The notes under the pieces: generated by a model
The model's database searches: none
What the model was told of the DNA's origin: nothing
The model's input: the letters and a program-made list of their open reading frames with translations, nothing else
Part shown: piece after piece, positions 41,768 through 50,139 of the stretch
Layout of the letters: each line of letters starts with the position of its first letter
Numbering within the stretch: the first letter of the stretch is position 1
Made by a program: the position numbers and the translations under genes
From: Minicystis rosea
GTDB lineage: Bacteria > Myxococcota_A > Polyangia > Polyangiales > Polyangiaceae
Assembly: GCA_001931535.1 (NCBI GenBank)
Contig: CP016211.1
Coordinates: 15,329,501 to 15,393,500 of the forward strand
Direction: 5' to 3'
DNA: 64,000 bases

Positions 41768-44062
41768 CTACAGGTTCTCGATCAAGTAGTCGACCACCCG
41801 GCGCATCGCATACCGCCGCGCCGCCGGATCGCGGTAACCGTGGCGTTCACCCGGGAAGACGAACTGATCGCAGCGCTTGCCCGCGGACACGAGCGCATCC
41901 GTGAGATGCGCCGTGTGGGTGAAGTGAACGTTCTCATCCATGAGGGCGTGCAGGACGAGGAGCTTGCCCTTGAGGTTCGGCGCCATCTTGGCGAGATCCG
42001 AGGCCTCGTAGCCGGCCTTGTTCTGCTCGGGCGTGCTCATGTACCGCTCGGTGTAGCCGGTGTCGTAGAGGCGCCAGTCGGTCACGGGCGCGCCGGCGAT
42101 GCCGACCTTGAAGCGATCGGGCGCGCTCAGCATGGCGAGCGCGGACATGAAGCCACCGTAGCTGTGGCCATAGATGGCGATGCGCGCCGGATCCACGAAG
42201 GGCATGGCCGAGAGCGCGTCGACGCCCGCGAGCTGATCGGCAAGCTCCGCCTTGCCGAGCTGCTTGTAGATGTCGGCCTGGAACCCGGGGCCGCGGCCCG
42301 CCGACCCGCGGTTGTCGAGCTGGAAGACCACGAAGCCGCGATCGGCGAGGTGCTGCCAGAGGAGGCGCGGCATCCACATGTCGAGCACGGTCTGCACGCC
42401 CGGCCCGCCATAGACCATCACCACCACCGGGTAGCGCTTGCCGGGCTCCATGTGACGGGGCTTGAGCAGCGCGCCGTAGAGCGTCGGCCCGCCCGGGCTC
42501 TTCACCTCGACGATCTCCGGCGTGCGCAGCCCGAGCTTCTGGATCTCGGGATCGGCCGGCGTCGGCAGCTCGCCGAGGATCGCGCCATCCATCCCGCGCA
42601 CCACCGCACGCGGCGGGCGATCGGCCGCGGAGTGCTCGTCCACGAAGGTCTTCGCGTCGCGGCCGACGGCGATCACGTGCACACCGTGCTCGGGCGTGAG
42701 CGCCGTGGGCGCGCCGCCTGCGAGCGGCACCGCGTACAAGCGGCGCTCCACCGGCGAGGCCATGTTGCTGACGAAGAGCACGCGCCCCTGGGCCTCGTCG
42801 ATGCCCGCGATGGAGTCGACCGTCCACTCTCCCTTGGTCAGCAGCGCGACGCGCGCGCCCGTCTCGGTGTCACGCACCTCGAGGTGATTGAACCCGCCCT
42901 CCACCGTGGTCGCCACCGCGCGCGGCGTCTTCTCCAGCAGGCGGAGCTTGGCGAACTCGATCCACGTCGGCGACGTCGCCGACCACATCTCGCGCACCGC
43001 GCCCGTGGCCGCGTCGGCGCGGAGCACGGAGAGCTTGTGTTGATCGCGCGAGAGCGCCTGGAACCAGAGCGATCGCCCATCCGGGCTCCACTGGAAGCGA
43101 CCGAGGTAGCGCTCGCCGTCGCCCGGCAGCGTGAGCCACACGGTCTTCTTCGTCTTCACGTCGAGGATGCCCGCGCGCACCGACGGGTTCTTCGTGCCCG
43201 CGCGCGGATAGCGCTGCTGCATCAGATCGGGGCGGCTCTCGCGGTACCCCATCACCGGCACGGTATCGACGGCGCGCTCGTCGACCTCGAGGTAGGCGAT
43301 GCGATCGCAGCTCGGCGCCCACCAGAAGCCGCTCTCCTCGTCGAACTCTTCCTGACCGATGAAGTCCGAGAGCCCACGCGTCACGCCTTCGGGCGCGCCG
43401 TGTGTGAGCGCCGTCTCCTTCTTCGTCTTCACGTCGAGGAGCGCGAGCTCGCCCTTGCGCACGAAGGCGATCATCGTCCCGTCCTCGCACAGCTTGGGAT
43501 CGATCTCCGGATCGGCCGAGTCCGTGAGCTGCGTGATCTCGCCCTTCTCGTTGCGGAGGAAGAGATCGCCGCCGAAGGGGATCACCATCACGTTGGCTCG
43601 GCGCGCCCAGCGATAATCGGTGACCCCGTGGATGCGCGTGCGGCGGCGCTCGCGGCGCAGCTCTTCCTCGCGGGAGAGCGGCTTGCGTTGCCGCGCGAGA
43701 TCGCTCCCGCGCACGAGGACCTTGGGCGTGTGCGTGGCGATGTCGAACCCGAAGAGGGCCATCTCGTCGCTGCCGGGCTCGCCTTGCAGGTAGGTGATGA
43801 GCTTGCTGTCCGGCGCGTAGGTCACGGAGCGCGGCGTCTGCCAACCCGGCTCGGGGAAGCGGCCGATGCGGTCGAAATCGACCTGGCTGGCCTCGGGGCC
43901 GAGGATCGCGGGGCGAGCGCTGGGATCGGTGTCGTGTTTCATCGGGGCGACGGCTTCCGTGGGCGCGGCAGGGGGCGGGGCCGCCTCGGGCGCGCACCCG
44001 GCGGCCGCGAGGAGCGACAGGCAGAGGATCCCCGCGAGCGTGTAGCACGGGCGCGCGCTCAC
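41768..44062 (-). CDS. S9 family peptidase (dipeptidyl peptidase IV-like), lipoprotein
   Basis: A 764-residue exported serine peptidase. The signal peptide ends in the lipobox AAAGC. Residues about 60-480 form the DPP-IV beta-propeller with typical blades (QWSPDGRSLWFQALSRDQH). The C-terminal alpha/beta hydrolase carries the nucleophile in GHSYGG (Ser about 634), Asp in HALMDENVHF (about 706) and His in ERHGYRD (about 737). It removes dipeptides from peptides outside the cytoplasm. I start at GTG 44062 because GAGGAG precedes it and the hydrophobic core follows directly; ATG 44134 is the longer alternative. Confidence 0.92.
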   Translation of the reverse strand: MSARPCYTLAGILCLSLLAAAGCAPEAAPPPAAPTEAVAPMKHDTDPSARPAILGPEASQVDFDRIGRFPEPGWQTPRSVTYAPDSKLITYLQGEPGSDEMALFGFDIATHTPKVLVRGSDLARQRKPLSREEELRRERRRTRIHGVTDYRWARRANVMVIPFGGDLFLRNEKGEITQLTDSADPEIDPKLCEDGTMIAFVRKGELALLDVKTKKETALTHGAPEGVTRGLSDFIGQEEFDEESGFWWAPSCDRIAYLEVDERAVDTVPVMGYRESRPDLMQQRYPRAGTKNPSVRAGILDVKTKKTVWLTLPGDGERYLGRFQWSPDGRSLWFQALSRDQHKLSVLRADAATGAVREMWSATSPTWIEFAKLRLLEKTPRAVATTVEGGFNHLEVRDTETGARVALLTKGEWTVDSIAGIDEAQGRVLFVSNMASPVERRLYAVPLAGGAPTALTPEHGVHVIAVGRDAKTFVDEHSAADRPPRAVVRGMDGAILGELPTPADPEIQKLGLRTPEIVEVKSPGGPTLYGALLKPRHMEPGKRYPVVVMVYGGPGVQTVLDMWMPRLLWQHLADRGFVVFQLDNRGSAGRGPGFQADIYKQLGKAELADQLAGVDALSAMPFVDPARIAIYGHSYGGFMSALAMLSAPDRFKVGIAGAPVTDWRLYDTGYTERYMSTPEQNKAGYEASDLAKMAPNLKGKLLVLHALMDENVHFTHTAHLTDALVSAGKRCDQFVFPGERHGYRDPAARRYAMRRVVDYLIENL

Positions 44063-44218
44063 GCGTCGGCTCCTCGAGGCCGCCGCGCGAGCACGTGATC
44101 CCGAACCGATGTCCCCCGGGGAGCGCGTGGTCATGGGCCGCCCATCATGTCCGCCGCGGACGCCTTGTCAACGCGCCTGTCTATGCCGCCCGCGTTGCCC
44201 GCGGTATGTCCGCCGTCG

Positions 44219-44647
44219 ATGGAAGGCTCCGCGCCCGCTCCGCCCCTCGCGCTGCATCACCTCGCCGTCGTCGTCCGGGATCTCGGGCGAGCAGAGGGCT
44301 TCTACCGCGGCGTGCTCGGCCTGCCGGTGATCCGCCGTTGGGACGATGCAGCCGGCGCCCCGCGATCGATCTGGCTCGCGCTCGGCGCGGGCGCGTTCCT
44401 CGCCGTGGAGAAGGCCACCGCCGATGCGCTCGACAGGCCGCGCGGCGATCCTCCCGCCGCCGGGTGGCACTGCGTCGCGCTCGGCATCGCCGCTGCCGAG
44501 CGCGAGACGTGGCGCGCGCGACTCGCATCCTCCGGCATCACCGTGGAACGGGAGAGCGCGTTCACGCTGTACGTTCGTGATCCCGAAGGCAACCTCGTCG
44601 CCCTCAGCCACTACCCCGAGGCCGCCGATCCCGCGGGCCCTGCATGA
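44219..44647 (+). CDS. VOC (glyoxalase/bleomycin-resistance) family protein
   Basis: A 142-residue protein with the two beta-alpha-beta-beta-beta halves of the VOC fold: LHHLAVVVRDLGRAEGFYRG, GLPVIRRWDD, then WHCVALGIA and the C-terminal LYVRDPEGNLVALSHY with its metal-ligand Glu. Metal sites (His in LHHLAV, Glu in DPEGN) look intact. It could be a lactoylglutathione lyase or dioxygenase relative. The start is uncertain; ATG 44147 and ATG 44183 are in frame. A hairpin follows the stop. Confidence 0.8.
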   Translation: MEGSAPAPPLALHHLAVVVRDLGRAEGFYRGVLGLPVIRRWDDAAGAPRSIWLALGAGAFLAVEKATADALDRPRGDPPAAGWHCVALGIAAAERETWRARLASSGITVERESAFTLYVRDPEGNLVALSHYPEAADPAGPA

Positions 44648-44651
44648 GATC

Positions 44652-44672
44652 GATCGAGCTCACCGCTCGATC
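44652..44672 (+). terminator. terminator hairpin after the VOC gene
   Basis: GATCGAGC-TCACC-GCTCGATC, a perfect 8-bp stem with a 5-nt loop, 5 bp after the stop. Confidence 0.5.
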
Positions 44673-44817
44673 GTGATCGTCTCTCCGCCCTGCGGCTGAC
44701 GCGTGTCCATCGCCACAGTGAGGGCGGCAATTGCCGCTCCGGCGGAGCATGCCGTGCGCTCGGGAACAATCTCCGCGCTGGGCGCGTCCCACGCTGACCG
44801 TGGATAGCCCCGACCGC

Positions 44818-46119
44818 ATGCCCAGGCTCGTCTACCCCTTCACGATCGTGGGCGCCTCCGCTGGGTGGCTCGCGGTCGAGCTCCTCGACAACCCCATCAC
44901 CGACGTCGTCCCGAGCCACGCCGGCGGCCGCGCGGCCCTCTGCTCCGGTGTGATCGCGGCGCTGCTCGGTCTCGCGCTCCAACGAAGGTGCGCGCCGCGC
45001 GAGGCCTTCGTCCCCACGTCGGGCATGTGGGTCCAAGTCACGTTCGCAGTGCTCCTCGGCGGCGCGTCGAGCGGCGCCGCCACCGGCGCGCTCGCCTTCG
45101 GCAACACCCACGGTGTCACTTCGGGCATCCTCGCGGGCCTCGCCGCCGCGCTCGTCTTCCTCCCCGTGTGCATGCTCGTCGTCGCCGCTGCGCGAAGGGC
45201 CGCACGTGCGCGGCTCGGCTCGCTCGTCGCGGGCGCCGATCGCCGCGAGCTCTGGGCCCTCATGCTCGCGGCCCTCGCAGTGACGACGGGCGCGGCCTTC
45301 CCCGAATGGATGGCCAAGCACACTCCCATCGTCGCCCTCGCGCTCGCCGCCTCCGCGTTGCTCGTCATCCTCGCCCTCTTCACGCGCGACCTCGTCGCCG
45401 TGCATACGCTTCGTCGCGCCGCGCAGGCGGCCGATCGCATGGAGCTCCGCGACCGCGGCGTCGAGGAAGCGGAGGGCACCGTGCCCTCCATGGATCTCGG
45501 CCTCGGCGACGAAGTCCGCGCCCACATGGCGCGCACGGCCGCCGCCTATCGCGGTCGTGATCGCGCCGCTTCACTCTTGGTCGGCAGCCTCGACACCGCG
45601 CGCGGTGCCCTGCGCGAGGCGCTCGTCAAGAAGGCGCTCGCCGCCGCCGTCGCCATCGTTGCGCTCGCGGGGCATTCATTCGCCGCGAGGCCGCGCGCGC
45701 GCATCGTCTTCCACGAGATCAAGTGCGAGCGCGGCTCTGCCCTCGACTGCGGCATCGCCGCGGCCATGCTGCGTGAGGGCGGCCCCGACGATCTCGTGCG
45801 CGCCGTCATCCTGGGCACGCACGCGTGCGACGCCTTCCGCCCGCCGGACAAGCTCGGCTGCGTCGTCGCCGCCGAGATGATCGAGCGTGACCCCGCGCGC
45901 GCCGATCGCCCGACCCGCCAGCGCTACCGCGAGCGCGCCTGCATGGCCGGCGACATCCCCAGCTGCCGCATGGTCGCCGACTTCTACGCCGGCGACGCCG
46001 ACAAGGCTTGGAGCACCGCCGCCGTCCTCCAGCGCGCCTGCGAAGTCGGCGACATGTGGAGCTGCGAAAACGCCGTCCGCGCCCGGTCCGCGGCCTTCCA
46101 AGCCGACGCCGTTCACTAG
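44818..46119 (+). CDS. multi-pass membrane protein with Sel1-like C-terminus
   Basis: A 433-residue protein. The N-terminal ~190 residues carry about six hydrophobic helices (VIAALLGLAL, VTFAVLLGGASSGAATGALA, LVFLPVCMLVVAA); another lies at about 270-290. The C-terminal ~130 residues contain Cys-paired motifs (CERGSALDCGIA, CMAGDIPSCRMVADFY, CEVGDMWSCENA), resembling Sel1/HcpA-type repeats with a C-x4-SC spacing, likely extracytoplasmic. The function is unknown. It is followed by a 20-bp palindrome and a convergent gene. Confidence 0.7.
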   Translation: MPRLVYPFTIVGASAGWLAVELLDNPITDVVPSHAGGRAALCSGVIAALLGLALQRRCAPREAFVPTSGMWVQVTFAVLLGGASSGAATGALAFGNTHGVTSGILAGLAAALVFLPVCMLVVAAARRAARARLGSLVAGADRRELWALMLAALAVTTGAAFPEWMAKHTPIVALALAASALLVILALFTRDLVAVHTLRRAAQAADRMELRDRGVEEAEGTVPSMDLGLGDEVRAHMARTAAAYRGRDRAASLLVGSLDTARGALREALVKKALAAAVAIVALAGHSFAARPRARIVFHEIKCERGSALDCGIAAAMLREGGPDDLVRAVILGTHACDAFRPPDKLGCVVAAEMIERDPARADRPTRQRYRERACMAGDIPSCRMVADFYAGDADKAWSTAAVLQRACEVGDMWSCENAVRARSAAFQADAVH

Positions 46120-46121
46120 CA

Positions 46122-46141
46122 ATCCTTCACATGTGAAGGAT
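46122..46141. terminator. 20-bp perfect palindrome between convergent genes
   Basis: ATCCTTCACATGTGAAGGAT, perfect over 20 bases, starting 2 bp after the membrane-protein stop and 28 bp from the end of the convergent gene. It probably terminates both transcripts. It shares its core with 41294-41305. Confidence 0.5.
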
Positions 46142-46168
46142 CGATCGCCGAGAAGCTTCGCGCGACCG

Positions 46169-47257
46169 TCAGCGCCGCTTGCGCGCCTGGAACCGCCGCT
46201 CGATCACGTCGAGGAGCCCGTCGAACGCATCCCGCATCGCCCAGGCCTGCGCCGCCGGATCGGTGAGCTTCTGGGCCTTGGCCCGCCCGTCGCGCATCGC
46301 CTTCTTCGGCCCCTTGCAGCCCGCGCCGAGCTTCTTCTCCACCTCGGCGCCGGCTCCATCGTAGATGTGATAACAGGCCGCGAAGTGGTGCTCGTTGTAC
46401 ACGGGCGCGCCCACCTCGATGGCCTCGCCGATGAGGCTCACGGCCTTCTCCAGCTCCGCGTCGGAGCACCCCTCGAGGAGCTTGAGATCGTGGGCCGGCA
46501 CCTCGCGCTTCACCGACGGAAGCGCCGGATCGGAATGCTCTGCCGTCGCCGCCGCGAACGCTTGGATGGGCACCGGGTGCGTGTCGCCGAGCAGCGTCTT
46601 CAAGTAGCGGACCGGCACGCCGAAGTTCAGGTTCTGCCCCTCGGTGCTGAAGAAGGTCGCCACCCCGATGACCTCGCCGCGATCGCTGAAGATCGGCCCG
46701 CCCGAGGATCCCGGCGCGATCGGCGCCGAGATCTGCAGCACGGTGAGCGCCGGATCGAGCACGCGCACCGCGCTCACGAGCCCGTTCGACACCGTGTCCT
46801 CGAGCCCGAGCGGATGACCGATGGCCACCACGGCGTCGCCCGCGCGCACCGCGTCGCTGTCGCCGAGCGCGAGGACCGGCAGGTCGCGCGCGTCCACGCG
46901 CACCAGCGCGAGATCGCGCGCGTCGTCCGCCGCGAGCACCTCGAGCACCGGGAACTCGCGCTTGTCCGAGGTGGCCACCACGAGATCGCGCTCGCCGGCG
47001 ATGACGTGCAGGTTGGTGGCGATCCAACCGTCCTTCCGCACCACGAAGCCCGTCCCCAGGCTGTCCGTGCTGCGGATGGACACCACCGCCGGCGTCGATC
47101 GCGCCGCGATCTGCGCGGGCGTGAGCGTGGTGGCCGCCGGCGCCGCCGCAGCCGGTGTCGCGGGCTGAGCCGGTCCACTCGGAGGCGGCGTTGCCCGGCA
47201 CGAGGCCAGCGCGAGCACGGACGCGCCGAGGACGGCGCAGAGAAGGCGCGTCTGCAT
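46169..47257 (-). CDS. trypsin-like serine protease, lipoprotein
   Basis: A 362-residue exported protease of HtrA/DegP-type fold without a PDZ domain. The lipobox is LALASC, followed by an Ala/Pro linker. The triad is visible as His in TNLHVIAG, Asp in DDARDLALVRV and Ser in PGSSGGPIF. The C-terminal ~120 residues (AHDLKLLEGCSDAELEKAVS onward) form a helical domain with four Cys that I do not recognise. It is transcribed in the same direction as rtcR, 41 bp downstream, but without overlap. Confidence 0.88.
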   Translation of the reverse strand: MQTRLLCAVLGASVLALASCRATPPPSGPAQPATPAAAAPAATTLTPAQIAARSTPAVVSIRSTDSLGTGFVVRKDGWIATNLHVIAGERDLVVATSDKREFPVLEVLAADDARDLALVRVDARDLPVLALGDSDAVRAGDAVVAIGHPLGLEDTVSNGLVSAVRVLDPALTVLQISAPIAPGSSGGPIFSDRGEVIGVATFFSTEGQNLNFGVPVRYLKTLLGDTHPVPIQAFAAATAEHSDPALPSVKREVPAHDLKLLEGCSDAELEKAVSLIGEAIEVGAPVYNEHHFAACYHIYDGAGAEVEKKLGAGCKGPKKAMRDGRAKAQKLTDPAAQAWAMRDAFDGLLDVIERRFQARKRR

Positions 47258-47298
47258 GAGGATCCGAGAAGGAAAGGTAGGCGAGGGAGAGGCCGATG

Positions 47299-48912
47299 TC
47301 ACGCCGACCCCCCGAGCTTTTGGAAAGAGAGCCCGAAGCGCGAGAGGTACTTTCGCAGCCGATCCGCGTCGTTCGCGCTGCTCTTCCGCATGCGTGAGAC
47401 AGCGAACAGCACGCGCCCCGCGTCGGAGAGCGAGCGCGCCTCGCGACAGATCCGGATCACCTCGGCGAGCTGCACCCGATCGAAAGGATCGATCTCGGCC
47501 GCGCCATCCTGCCCGAGCGCGGACACGATCACGTCCTCGTTGCCGCGCCCCGGAGCCATCTCGTCGCGGTGCCAGAGCGCGCGCAGGCGCTCGAGCTCTT
47601 CGTCGACCGCCTCGGTCGTGATCCGCCCGCCCGGCGAGAGCGTCGCCATGCGCGTGACGGCCGCGTTGAAGTCGCGGAAGTTGCCGCGCCAAGCCGCCTC
47701 GCGCGACGTGGCGAAGCGGAGGAACCGATCGCGCGCCTCGCGGCTCATCGTCGCGCGCACGCCGAGCACGCGCGTCGCCGCCTCCAACTCGAAGTCGAGG
47801 TTCGGCGGGATGTCCTCCACGCGCTCGGCGAGCCCTGGCAAGCGGAACGTCCACAGGTTGATGCGCGCATACAGATCCTCGCGGAAGCGCCCCGCCGCGA
47901 CGGCGGCCCCGAGATCGCGGTTCGTGCCCGCCAGCAGGAGGAAATCACTCCGCACCTCCTTGTCGGATCCGACCGGGAGGAACGTGCGATCCTCGAGCGC
48001 GCGGAGCAGCATCGCCTGCTCGTCGAGGCCGAGCTCGCCGATCTCGTCGAGGAACAGCACCCCACCGTGGGCCCGGCGCATGAGCCCGCCGCGCGCCTCG
48101 ACGGCGCCCGTGAACGCGCCCTTGGCGTGCCCGAACAGCGCCGACATCGCGCCGTCGCCGCGGATCGTCGCGCAGTTGACCTCGACCAGCTCGCCCGACA
48201 CTTGTCGCCGCGCCTTCTTCAGCTCGAACACGCGCCGCGCGAGCTGCGACTTGCCCGCGCCCGTCGGCCCCGTGAAGAGGATCGGCGATCGCGAGGCCAC
48301 CGCGACCTGCTCGATGCGCTCGATGAGCCGGTTGTACGCGGCGTTCTTCGTCTCGATGCCCGACTTGAGGAAGCTCTGTCCCTCGTGCTGCTCCTTCTCG
48401 AAGCGTGCCGCGAGCCGATCGTATTTGGAGAGATCGAGATCGATGATGGCGAACGTGCCCGGCGCGCCCCCGTGCGCCGGCTTGGGCGGCGACGTCTGCA
48501 AGAGGCGCCCGGGGAAGTGGCGCGACTCGGTGAGGAGGAACATGCAGATCTGCATCACGTGCGTGCCCGTCGTGATGTGCACGAGGTAATCCTCCCGCTC
48601 CGGCGCGAAGGGATAGCCGCGCGCGAAATCGTGGAGCGCCGCATAGACCTGCTCGAAGTCCCACGGGTTCTCGATGGGCATCGGGACGCCGCGCACCGTC
48701 GTCTCCGGCGACACGCGGCGCACGTCTTTCATCACGAGATCGGCGAGCTCCGTGACGCTGGGCGCGTGCAGGAGCTCGAAGCGATCGATCACCAGATCCT
48801 CGTGCTGGCAGAGCGCCACGCTCGGCCGCCAATGCTCCCACCGCGCGGCGTTGCGGCCCTTGTCGAGGTTGGCGCCGAGCATCCCCAGGACGACGATGGG
48901 CTTCGCGGCCAT
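47299..48912 (-). CDS. rtcR: sigma-54-dependent activator of RNA repair genes
   Basis: A 537-residue RtcR. The N-terminal ~180 residues match the RtcR regulatory domain of CARF-like fold (IVVLGMLGANLDKG, YLVHITTGTHVMQICMFLL). The AAA+ domain carries Walker A FTGPTGAGKSQLA, the sigma-54 contact loop GAFTGA and Walker B VLFLDEIGEL. The C-terminal helix-turn-helix is RSLSDAGRVLFAVSRMRKSS. RtcR activates rtcBA with sigma-54 RNA polymerase when RNA damage products bind its CARF-like domain. It lies 2.9 kb from rtcB, on the opposite strand, with two unrelated genes between. Confidence 0.95.
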   Translation of the reverse strand: MAAKPIVVLGMLGANLDKGRNAARWEHWRPSVALCQHEDLVIDRFELLHAPSVTELADLVMKDVRRVSPETTVRGVPMPIENPWDFEQVYAALHDFARGYPFAPEREDYLVHITTGTHVMQICMFLLTESRHFPGRLLQTSPPKPAHGGAPGTFAIIDLDLSKYDRLAARFEKEQHEGQSFLKSGIETKNAAYNRLIERIEQVAVASRSPILFTGPTGAGKSQLARRVFELKKARRQVSGELVEVNCATIRGDGAMSALFGHAKGAFTGAVEARGGLMRRAHGGVLFLDEIGELGLDEQAMLLRALEDRTFLPVGSDKEVRSDFLLLAGTNRDLGAAVAAGRFREDLYARINLWTFRLPGLAERVEDIPPNLDFELEAATRVLGVRATMSREARDRFLRFATSREAAWRGNFRDFNAAVTRMATLSPGGRITTEAVDEELERLRALWHRDEMAPGRGNEDVIVSALGQDGAAEIDPFDRVQLAEVIRICREARSLSDAGRVLFAVSRMRKSSANDADRLRKYLSRFGLSFQKLGGSA

Positions 48913-49062
48913 AGCGGATCATCTATCGGATGTATCCAAGCGAATAAAGCCTCGCCGGACGTGCGCCGCCTCACACGCGGCGTCTCTCCGCGCGTCGCCG
49001 CGCGCGAAGGCACGCTGCTTCGTGCTGGAGACACGAGGGCGCGGCCGGTGTAGAGCGGGATC

Positions 49063-50139
49063 GTGCTTCGTTCGACCGCGATTCGCGCGCTGTGCTTGCT
49101 GCCCCTCCTGCCCTTCGCCTTTGGGGCGTGCGGTGGCAGCGAGACGCTGAACCCTCTCGACGGCGGCCTCACGACGAGCAGCGCGGACAGCTCCAGCGCA
49201 TCGAGCGGCGGTCACGGCGGCGCGTCCACCTCGTCGTCGAGCAGCGCGGGAGGCAGCGGCGGCACGTCGTCGAGCACGACCGCGAGCTCGTCCAGCGTCG
49301 GCGGCGGCACGAGCAGCAGCACCGCGAGCTCTTCCTCGAGCGGCGGGAGCGGGAACCGCGTGCGCATCGCCGCGGGCAACCTTACGAGCGGGAACAGCCC
49401 GAACTACGACGCCGGGCCGGGCCGGCGCATCTTCGCGGGCGTGCACGCGGACGTCCTCTTGATGCAGGAGATGAACTACGGCGACAACTCGACCACGAAG
49501 CTGCGCGAGCTGGTCGACGCCGTGTGCGGCACCGAGTGCGTCTTCCAGCGGGGATCGGGCGACATCCCCAACGCGGTCGTCTCGCGCCACCCCATCGTGG
49601 AGTCGGGCACGTGGACCGATCCCAAGGTGACGAACCGCGACTTCACCTGGGCGCGCATCGACGTGCCCGGGCCCGTCGATCTCTGGGCCGTGAGCGTCCA
49701 TCTGCTCACGTCGAACCCGACCGATCGCAACGCGGAGGCGACGGCGCTGCTCGCTGCGATGGTGGGGAAGGTGCCCGCCGGCGACTACCTCGTCATGGGC
49801 GGTGACTTCAACACCGACAAGCGCGATCCGGCCGTCGAGCCCGTCGTCAGTACGCTCGAAGCGCGCTTCGTCACGGCGGCCCCGTATCCGGCCGACGGCG
49901 ACGGCAACAGCAACACGAGCGGCCCGCGCACGCGCCCCTACGATTGGGTGCTCGCCTCGCCCGATCTCCACGCGTTCGGGACGCCCGTGCTCATCGGCGC
50001 GGCGCAGTTCGAAGCCGGCCTCGTCGTCGATACGCGCGTCTACACGCCCATCGCCGATCTCGCGCCCGCGCTCGACACCGACAGCGCCGCGCCCAACATG
50101 CAGCACATGGCCGTCGTGCGCGATTTCCTGCTGCCGTGA
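49063..50139 (+). CDS. secreted endonuclease/exonuclease/phosphatase-fold lipoprotein
   Basis: A 358-residue exported protein. Signal peptide with lipobox FGAC, then a low-complexity Ser/Gly/Thr linker (about 25-97). The EEP domain follows: VRIAAGNLTSGNSPNY, LLMQEMNYGDNS with the metal-binding Glu, WAVSVHLLTSNPTD, VMGGDFNTD with the catalytic Asp-Asn and RPYDWVLASPDL, ending in a QHMAVVRDF segment with the catalytic His. It could cleave nucleic acids, phosphoesters or lipids outside the cell. It starts at GTG. It lies divergently beside rtcR, which may be coincidence. Confidence 0.85.
   Translation: MLRSTAIRALCLLPLLPFAFGACGGSETLNPLDGGLTTSSADSSSASSGGHGGASTSSSSSAGGSGGTSSSTTASSSSVGGGTSSSTASSSSSGGSGNRVRIAAGNLTSGNSPNYDAGPGRRIFAGVHADVLLMQEMNYGDNSTTKLRELVDAVCGTECVFQRGSGDIPNAVVSRHPIVESGTWTDPKVTNRDFTWARIDVPGPVDLWAVSVHLLTSNPTDRNAEATALLAAMVGKVPAGDYLVMGGDFNTDKRDPAVEPVVSTLEARFVTAAPYPADGDGNSNTSGPRTRPYDWVLASPDLHAFGTPVLIGAAQFEAGLVVDTRVYTPIADLAPALDTDSAAPNMQHMAVVRDFLLP

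Noticed and set aside
41657..44098. Plus-strand 813-residue gene
   Set aside because: Antisense of the S9 peptidase and also running through the tRNA gene.
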